DNA of 46,512 bases from CADCVT01 sp035940955 (lineage in GTDB: Bacteria > Actinomycetota > Thermoleophilia > Solirubrobacterales > Solirubrobacteraceae). A program made the position numbers and the translations under genes. The notes beneath the pieces are model-generated. The model had not been told where the DNA came from and ran no database searches. It saw only the letters and a list, made by a program, of their open reading frames with translations. Where the stretch lies: the NCBI GenBank assembly GCA_035940955.1, contig DASZEJ010000013.1, positions 1 to 46,512 of the forward strand, given 5' to 3'. This document shows, one piece after another, positions 42,282 through 46,512 of this stretch; position 1 is the first letter of the stretch; every line of letters begins with the position of its first letter.

Positions 42282-43084
42282 GCCGGGTGACCGTCGAGCC
42301 GGTCGCCGGCGGCGTGTGGCGCGCCGCCGAGCACCGCGACGGGCGCTGCGTCGTGTCGGCCGGGATCGTCGCGGTCGGCGACGGGACGGTCGTGTTCGAC
42401 ACGCTGGAGAGCGCCGAGGCCGGCGCCGTGCTGCGCGAGCGCGCCGAGGCGATCGGCCCCGTGACGCTCGCCGCCCTCAGCCACCGGCACGGCGACCACG
42501 CGGGCGGCCTCGCCGCGTTCGCCGACGTGCCGGTCGTCGCGACAGCGGAGACCCGCGCCGCGCTCGACGGGACCGCGCCGGGGCGAGGGGCCCGCGCCGC
42601 GCTCGACGGGACCGCGCCGGGGCGAGCGGCCCGCGCCGCGCTCGACGGCAAGGCGCCTGCGCCCGTGCGCCGCCGGCCGCCGCCCGCGCTCGCCCTCGAC
42701 GGGACGCTCACGATCCAGCCGCGCGACCGCGCCGTCCAGCTCCTCGCCTGCGGCCGCGCGCACACCGCCGGCGACCTCGTCCTCTTCGTCCCCGACGAGC
42801 GCGTCCTCTTCACCGGCGACGTGGTGGTGAACGGCCTCCACCCGCGGCTGCGCGACGGCCCGCCGGCGAGCTGGCTGCGCGTGCTCGACCGCCTCGTCCG
42901 CCTGCGCCCAAGACACGTCGTCCCCGGGCACGGGGAGCCCTGCGATCGGGAGGCGATCGACCGGGTCGCCGCCTACCTCCGCGCCCTCGAACGCGGGGTC
43001 GCGGAGCCGCTCCCCGGCTGCGACGACCACGCGATCCACGCCGCCAACCAGCGGCTCGCGCGGGGCGCGCGAATCGCCGCGTAA
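42278..43084 (+). CDS. Metallo-beta-lactamase-fold hydrolase with a repeat insertion
   Basis: 268 residues. SHRHGDHAGG is the HxHxDH zinc motif; RAHTAGDLVLF, LFTGDVVVNGLHPR and HVVPGHGEP supply the other ligands (His, Asp, His). The fold hydrolyses thioesters, lactams, lactones or phosphodiesters. In NRPS clusters it may act as an off-loading or editing hydrolase or in self-protection; the sequence does not decide. Between the first motif and the central strand lies a 13-residue tandem repeat (RAALDGTAPGRGA) of recent look. The GTG overlaps the type II thioesterase stop (GTGA). It is the last gene of the operon. Confidence 0.9.
   Translation: MSRVTVEPVAGGVWRAAEHRDGRCVVSAGIVAVGDGTVVFDTLESAEAGAVLRERAEAIGPVTLAALSHRHGDHAGGLAAFADVPVVATAETRAALDGTAPGRGARAALDGTAPGRAARAALDGKAPAPVRRRPPPALALDGTLTIQPRDRAVQLLACGRAHTAGDLVLFVPDERVLFTGDVVVNGLHPRLRDGPPASWLRVLDRLVRLRPRHVVPGHGEPCDREAIDRVAAYLRALERGVAEPLPGCDDHAIHAANQRLARGARIAA
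42552..42658. repeat. 39-bp tandem repeat (2.5 copies) inside the MBL-fold gene
   Basis: Copy 1 (42552-42590) and copy 2 (42591-42629) differ at a single base; a third partial copy of 19 identical bases starts at 42630. The period is 13 codons, so the frame is kept. The near-identity shows a recent duplication. Confidence 0.95.
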
Positions 43085-43093
43085 GCGCCCCGG

Positions 43094-43113
43094 AATCCGG
43101 GAATGCCCGAATT
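43094..43113. terminator. Imperfect hairpin after the NRPS operon
   Basis: aatccggg (43094-43101) and cccgaatt (43106-43113) pair at 7 of 8 positions around a 4-base loop, 9 bases after the MBL stop. It could end the long operon or act as an operator of the LmbU gene. The 144-base gap that follows is the least GC-rich stretch I noticed in the window and should hold the lmbU-like promoter, but I see no convincing -35/-10 pair. Confidence 0.4.
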
Positions 43114-43202
43114 GGGTCATTCGCAGTACAGCTCTTCATCGTTTTGAACGTTGCGAACGAGCTGAAAGAGTCGGCCCCACTCCGATGCACAGGGAGGCGA
43201 CC

Positions 43203-43232
43203 ATGATCGTTTCGATCGGGGGTTCCCCGTGA
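43203..43232 (+). CDS. Possible 9-residue leader peptide coupled to the LmbU-like gene
   Basis: ATG at 43203 has the best ribosome site in the region (agggagg, 43191-43197, five bases upstream) and encodes MIVSIGGSP before a TGA at 43230-43232. That stop overlaps the GTG start of the next gene (GTGA). An in-frame ATG at 43185 could extend it by six residues. The larger gene itself has only a weak site (ggggg). This arrangement suggests translational coupling through a short upstream ORF. Confidence 0.4.
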   Translation: MIVSIGGSP

Positions 43233-43876
43233 CCCCCACGCTCGACGTCCGCTCACCGGCGCAGAAGACTCCCCTCGGCGCCCCGCGCGCCCACCGTCCG
43301 CCGCGCCGCGTCACCGTCGACGGGGCGACGCCCACGCCGACCGGCATGAAGTTCGAGACCACGTTCGGCTTCGACTCCTGGAAGGCGCTCGGCGCGCGCC
43401 TCGGCGCGTACTCCAGCGCCTCGCTGTGGTGGCTCGGCGACTGGCTCGACTTCGGGCGCCAGATGTACGGCTCGCGCTACAAGCTCGGCGTCGAGCTGAC
43501 CGGCCTCGACTACCAGACGCTGCGCAACTACGCGTCGATCGCCCGCCGCTTCAAGCTGTCCCGCCGGCGGGACCGTCTGAGCTTCCAGCACCACGCCGAG
43601 GTGGCCGCGCTGTCGGACGCCGAGCAGGACGAGTGGCTGGACCGCGCCGAGCGGGGCAAGTGGTCGCGCAACGAGCTGCGGCGCCGCCTGCGCGCCGAGC
43701 TGCCGCGGCCGGCGGGCGCGCGCGGCGCGCTCGAGCCGACCGCGCGCGTGTCGGTCGAGGTCGACACCCGGCACCGCTGGTGGCAGGCCGCTCAGCGGAG
43801 CGAGTGCGACCTGCACGCGTGGGTCGTGCGCACGCTCGACCAGGCCGCCGACCAGCTGCTGGCCGCCGAGGCCTGA
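43229..43876 (+). CDS. LmbU-family transcriptional regulator
   Basis: 215 residues. GFDSWKALGARLG, SASLWWLGDWLDFGRQMYG, LTGLDYQTLRNYASIARRF, LSFQHHAEVAALSDAEQDEWLDRAERGKWSRNELR: this run is the conserved core of LmbU/NovE/HrmB-type regulators of antibiotic clusters, which bind DNA without a classical helix-turn-helix. The last 60 residues may be a separate C-terminal domain. I used the GTG at 43229, which overlaps a short upstream ORF; the ATG at 43347, where the conserved core begins, is a possible alternative. Placed downstream of the NRPS operon, it is the likely cluster-specific activator. Its coding region contains the second copy of the 16-base palindrome. Confidence 0.9.
   Translation: MTPTLDVRSPAQKTPLGAPRAHRPPRRVTVDGATPTPTGMKFETTFGFDSWKALGARLGAYSSASLWWLGDWLDFGRQMYGSRYKLGVELTGLDYQTLRNYASIARRFKLSRRRDRLSFQHHAEVAALSDAEQDEWLDRAERGKWSRNELRRRLRAELPRPAGARGALEPTARVSVEVDTRHRWWQAAQRSECDLHAWVVRTLDQAADQLLAAEA
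43558..43573. promoter_or_regulatory. 16-bp palindrome inside the LmbU-like gene (copy 2)
   Basis: gtcccgccggcgggac is identical to the palindrome in front of mbtH at 32418-32433. Here it lies within codons for LSRRRD. An intragenic operator for autoregulation is possible; coincidence from GC-rich coding cannot be excluded. Confidence 0.5.
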
Positions 43877-43900
43877 GCGCCTCAGAGCAGCTCGGCGGCC
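43861..43900. terminator. Nested hairpins over both stop codons of the convergent LmbU/aminotransferase pair
   Basis: ggccgccgag (43861-43870) and ctcggcggcc (43891-43900) are perfect 10-base arms. Inside them ctgag and ctcag (43873-43885) form a second stem with a 3-base loop. The inner stem contains the two opposing stop codons, so one structure can terminate both transcripts. Confidence 0.65.
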
Positions 43901-45111
43901 GCGCTGACGTAGGGCTCGACGATCGAGCCCTCCGCGTCCCACAGGTAGTTGACCGGGAGCCGCAGCCACCGGTCCGAGAGGCGGTCGGCCCGCGGGAACG
44001 CGCGGCCGCAGTTCGCTCGCGCCGCCGCGCGCACGGCACGGGCCGCCAGCCCGCTCCACTCCGGGGCGGCGCCGCGGAAGATCGGGTACCGGTGCAGCGG
44101 CTCGGTCGAGGGCGCGCGCAGCTTCGTGCCGGCGCGCTGCAGCAGCTCGGCGAGCTCGTCGCGCGTCCACCGGCACGACTCGTCGACCTCCACGACCCCG
44201 TCGTACCAGGCGCCCATCGAGCACCCGTCGTCGACGCCGACGGCGCCGATGCCGGGCAGCGCAGTGAGGCCGTCGACGAGCGCGCCGACGTTGGCGGCGC
44301 GGCGCGCGACCAGGTCGTCGAGCGCGTCGAGGTGGCTCTGCGCGAGCACGGCCGCGACCGGGGTCATCCGGAAGTTGCCGCCCAGGCCGGTGGCCAGGAA
44401 GTCGTCGTACGCGCCCGGCGGGATCGTCAGGTCGGTGCGGTGGCGGAAGTTCGCGAGCAGGCAGGCGCGCGCGTACAGGTCGTCGTCGTCGGTCAGCAGC
44501 ACGCCGCCCATCCCACCCGAGATCAGCTTCAGGCCGCCGACGCTGAACACGGCGACGTCGCCGAGCGACCCGGCCGGCCGCCCGCGGTACAGCGAGCCGT
44601 GCGCGTGCGAGCAGTCCTCGATCACCGCCAGGCCGCGGCGGGCGGCCAGGGCGCGGATCGGGTCCATGTCGCAGGGGTGGCCCCACAGGTGGGTGACGGC
44701 GATCGCCGCCGTGCGCGGGCCGACGCACGCCTCGACCTCGCGCGCGGTGACCGTCCCGTTCGCGCACCCGGCGTCGCACAGGACCGGCACCGCGCCGAGC
44801 AGGAACAGCGGCGTCGCGGTGCTGAAGAACGTGAAGTCCGAGACGACGACCTCGTCGCCGGGCTCGATCCCGAGGGCGAAGTACGCCGCGAGGAGGCCCG
44901 CGGTGCCGGAGGTGAGCGCGAGCGCGTGGCGGCGCCGGTGCCGGTCGGCGAAGGCGCGCTCGAACGACGCCAGCTCCTGGCCGTGGTCGTAGTCGAACGC
45001 GCGCCCGCCGGCGAGCAGGGCCGAGGCGCGCTCGAGGGCGGCGGGCTCGTAGACCGGCCAGCGGCGCGGGTGCGCGATGGCGGCGGCGGGCGGTGCGGCG
45101 ACGGCGCTCAT
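43882..45111 (-). CDS. DegT/DnrJ/EryC1-family PLP aminotransferase
   Basis: 409 residues. LALTSGTAGLLAAYFALGI binds the cofactor phosphate, EDCSHAHGS holds the Asp that pairs with the pyridine nitrogen, and the Lys in VGGLKLISGGMGG is the Schiff-base residue. These enzymes transaminate keto sugars or cyclitols, and some act on other ketones. The ATG at 45111 has gaggagg upstream and overlaps the methyltransferase stop (ATGA). With the methyltransferase and the PurF-like gene it forms a minus-strand unit that may supply an amino-sugar or unusual amine to the peptide. Confidence 0.92.
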   Translation of the reverse strand: MSAVAAPPAAAIAHPRRWPVYEPAALERASALLAGGRAFDYDHGQELASFERAFADRHRRRHALALTSGTAGLLAAYFALGIEPGDEVVVSDFTFFSTATPLFLLGAVPVLCDAGCANGTVTAREVEACVGPRTAAIAVTHLWGHPCDMDPIRALAARRGLAVIEDCSHAHGSLYRGRPAGSLGDVAVFSVGGLKLISGGMGGVLLTDDDDLYARACLLANFRHRTDLTIPPGAYDDFLATGLGGNFRMTPVAAVLAQSHLDALDDLVARRAANVGALVDGLTALPGIGAVGVDDGCSMGAWYDGVVEVDESCRWTRDELAELLQRAGTKLRAPSTEPLHRYPIFRGAAPEWSGLAARAVRAAARANCGRAFPRADRLSDRWLRLPVNYLWDAEGSIVEPYVSAAAELL

Positions 45112-45743
45112 GACGTCCTCCTCGCGACGAGCCGGGTGACCGCGTGCGTGTGGACCTCCTCGTGGCCGGGGTGCGAGCCGGTCGAGTCGGTGTCGGAGGC
45201 GTCGAGCACCTCCCAGCCGTCGTAGCGGCCCAGGTACCAGGCGTGCGGGAGCAGGCACGGCAGGTGCGACTCGGCGCTCGGGGGCTCGTAGGGGACGCGC
45301 GCGTTGAAGACGGTGAGCGCGTGCACGCCGCCGGGGCGCGCGGCGCGCTGCAGGCGGTCGAGCACGGCGGCGACGTCGCCCTCGGACGGCAGCCAGTGCA
45401 GCAGCGCGCACGCGAGGACGCCGTCCAGCGAGCCGGGGGCGAGCGGGAGCGTCCGCACGTCGGCCCGGCGCCAGGCGACGAGCGCCGGGCCCGCGGGCTC
45501 CGCGCGCAGGTGCCGGATCGCGAGCGCCGACACGTCGACCGCCTCCACGTGCGCGCCCTGACCGGCGAGGAACCGGGCGTTGCGCCCCTCGCCGCACCCG
45601 GCGTCGAGCACGGTCGCGCCGCGCAGGTCCAGGTGCCGCGCCAGCGCGAGGGCGGACGGGTCGGGCGCCCGGCCCCAGACGCACGCGTGCTCCGCGTACC
45701 GCCGGTCGCATCCGCCTGTCTGAGTGTCGGCCGCAGTGGTCAT
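45108..45743 (-). CDS. Class I SAM-dependent methyltransferase
   Basis: 211 residues. TVLDAGCGEGRNARFLA is motif I, EAVDVSALAIRHL motif II, and GVLACALLHWLP motif IV of a Rossmann methyltransferase. It resembles the TehB-like small-molecule group. The acceptor is unknown. The ATG at 45743 is chosen because the frame upstream reads unnaturally. Its stop overlaps the aminotransferase ATG, so both are made together. Confidence 0.87.
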   Translation of the reverse strand: MTTAADTQTGGCDRRYAEHACVWGRAPDPSALALARHLDLRGATVLDAGCGEGRNARFLAGQGAHVEAVDVSALAIRHLRAEPAGPALVAWRRADVRTLPLAPGSLDGVLACALLHWLPSEGDVAAVLDRLQRAARPGGVHALTVFNARVPYEPPSAESHLPCLLPHAWYLGRYDGWEVLDASDTDSTGSHPGHEEVHTHAVTRLVARRTS

Positions 45744-45790
45744 CGGCCGATCGTGGCACCGGGCCGCGAGGGCGCCAAAGGAGTGCGCGC

Positions 45791-46512
45791 TCAGGCGGCG
45801 GCGGGCGCCGCGGCGGGCTCGCGGCGGGTCAGGCACGCATCGCACACGCCGCGCCGCGCGCCGGTGCCGACCGCCGCCCGCAGCCCGGCGACGCTCAGGT
45901 ACTCGAGCGAGGTCGCGCCGATCGCGTCGCGCACCGCGTCGAAGCGGCGGTGCGCGGCGAGCAGCTCGCCGGGCGCGCCGATGTCGACGCCGTAGTGGCA
46001 CGCCGCGACGACCGGCGGGGCGGCGATGCGGACGTGGACCTCGCGCGCCCCGGCGCCGCGCAGCAGCGCCACGACGTGGCGCATCGTCGACCCGCGCACG
46101 ATCGAGTCGTCGACCACGACGACCCGCTGGCCGCTCAGGTCGCCGGCGACGTTGAACTTCATCCGCACCGCCAGCTCGCGCAGCGCCGGCGTGGGCTGGA
46201 TGAACGAGCGGCCGACGTACTCGTTGCGCACGAGCGCCTCGCGCAGCGGCACCCCGGCCGCGCGGGCGAAGCCGCGGCCCGCGGGGACGCCGGACGCCGG
46301 CACGGGGACGACGGCGTCGGCGTCCGCCGGCGACTCGAGCGCGAGCCGCTCGCCGAGGCGCTCGCGCACGGCCTCGAGCGGCTCGCCGTCGGCGCGCGAG
46401 TCGCGCCGCGACAGGTAGACGTGCTCGAAGACGCACAGGCGGCGCGGCGCGGGCGGTGCGGCGCGCCACGAGCCCGCGACGCCGTCCGGCGTCAGCGCGA
46501 CCAGCTCGCCGG
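45791..46512 (-). CDS. PurF-like glutamine-PRPP amidotransferase, 5' truncated by the window edge
   Basis: Only the C-terminal 240 residues are inside the window; the N-terminal glutaminase domain with its catalytic Cys lies beyond the right end. CVFEHVYLSRRDS, VPVPASGVPAGRGFA, RSFIQPT and the PRPP loop VVVVDDSIVRGSTMR are PurF hallmarks. The C-terminus (GVCDACLTRREP) keeps two Cys but lacks the usual CFxGxYP ending. PurF makes 5-phosphoribosylamine from PRPP and glutamine. Being 47 bases upstream of the methyltransferase in the same direction, it may be a pathway paralogue rather than the purine gene; this is not decidable here. Confidence 0.88.
   Translation of the reverse strand, partial: GELVALTPDGVAGSWRAAPPAPRRLCVFEHVYLSRRDSRADGEPLEAVRERLGERLALESPADADAVVPVPASGVPAGRGFARAAGVPLREALVRNEYVGRSFIQPTPALRELAVRMKFNVAGDLSGQRVVVVDDSIVRGSTMRHVVALLRGAGAREVHVRIAAPPVVAACHYGVDIGAPGELLAAHRRFDAVRDAIGATSLEYLSVAGLRAAVGTGARRGVCDACLTRREPAAAPAAA

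Overview
The window is very GC-rich DNA with tightly packed genes, frequent GTG and TTG starts, and many stop/start overlaps of the ATGA or GTGA type. Together with a PhoP-type box in front of the phosphate transporter and an LmbU-family regulator, this points to a high-GC Actinomycetota genome. I cannot place it below phylum. No gene-free stretch exceeds about 150 bases, and I saw no rRNA, tRNA, CRISPR array or transposase.

Left edge (1-5.8 kb): the 3' four-fifths of an iterative polyketide synthase with the order KS(end)-AT-ACP-KR-DH-phosphopantetheinyl transferase, coupled to a small hot-dog thioesterase. This is the architecture of the enediyne PKS/thioesterase pair. A translationally coupled AhpD-like protein follows. 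The rest of this cluster should lie upstream of the window.

Middle (5.8-25.6 kb), mostly core or transport functions: a Fic protein with a winged helix; a convergent glycolate oxidase operon glcDEF whose glcF carries an in-frame amber codon; a five-gene dipeptide/oligopeptide ABC transporter; an aldo/keto reductase with a MerR regulator and a recognisable MerR-type operator; an HExxH metallopeptidase; a frameshifted hypothetical gene; pstSCAB with a PHO box; a possible PD-(D/E)xK protein; and a VOC protein.

Right half (25.6-46.5 kb): a nonribosomal peptide cluster. It has three NRPS genes (C-A-T-TE; C*-A-T with a destroyed condensation motif; C-[adenylation remnant]-T-C), MbtH, a DNA glycosylase of the AlkZ/YcaQ family, an ATP-grasp ligase, a type II thioesterase, a metallo-beta-lactamase-fold protein, a FAD amine oxidase, an MFS exporter, an LmbU-like regulator, a DegT-type aminotransferase, a methyltransferase and a PurF-like amidotransferase that runs off the right end. 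mbtH, alkZ-like, the two NRPS genes, ATP-grasp, TEII and the MBL gene form one coupled transcription unit. An AlkZ-type QxQ glycosylase inside that unit suggests self-resistance to a DNA-alkylating peptide. An identical 16-base palindrome lies both before mbtH and inside the LmbU gene.

The main points to follow up are the AlkZ-marked NRPS system, the fossil adenylation domain, the enediyne-type PKS, the repeated palindrome, the short leader ORF in front of the LmbU gene, and the stop codon in glcF.
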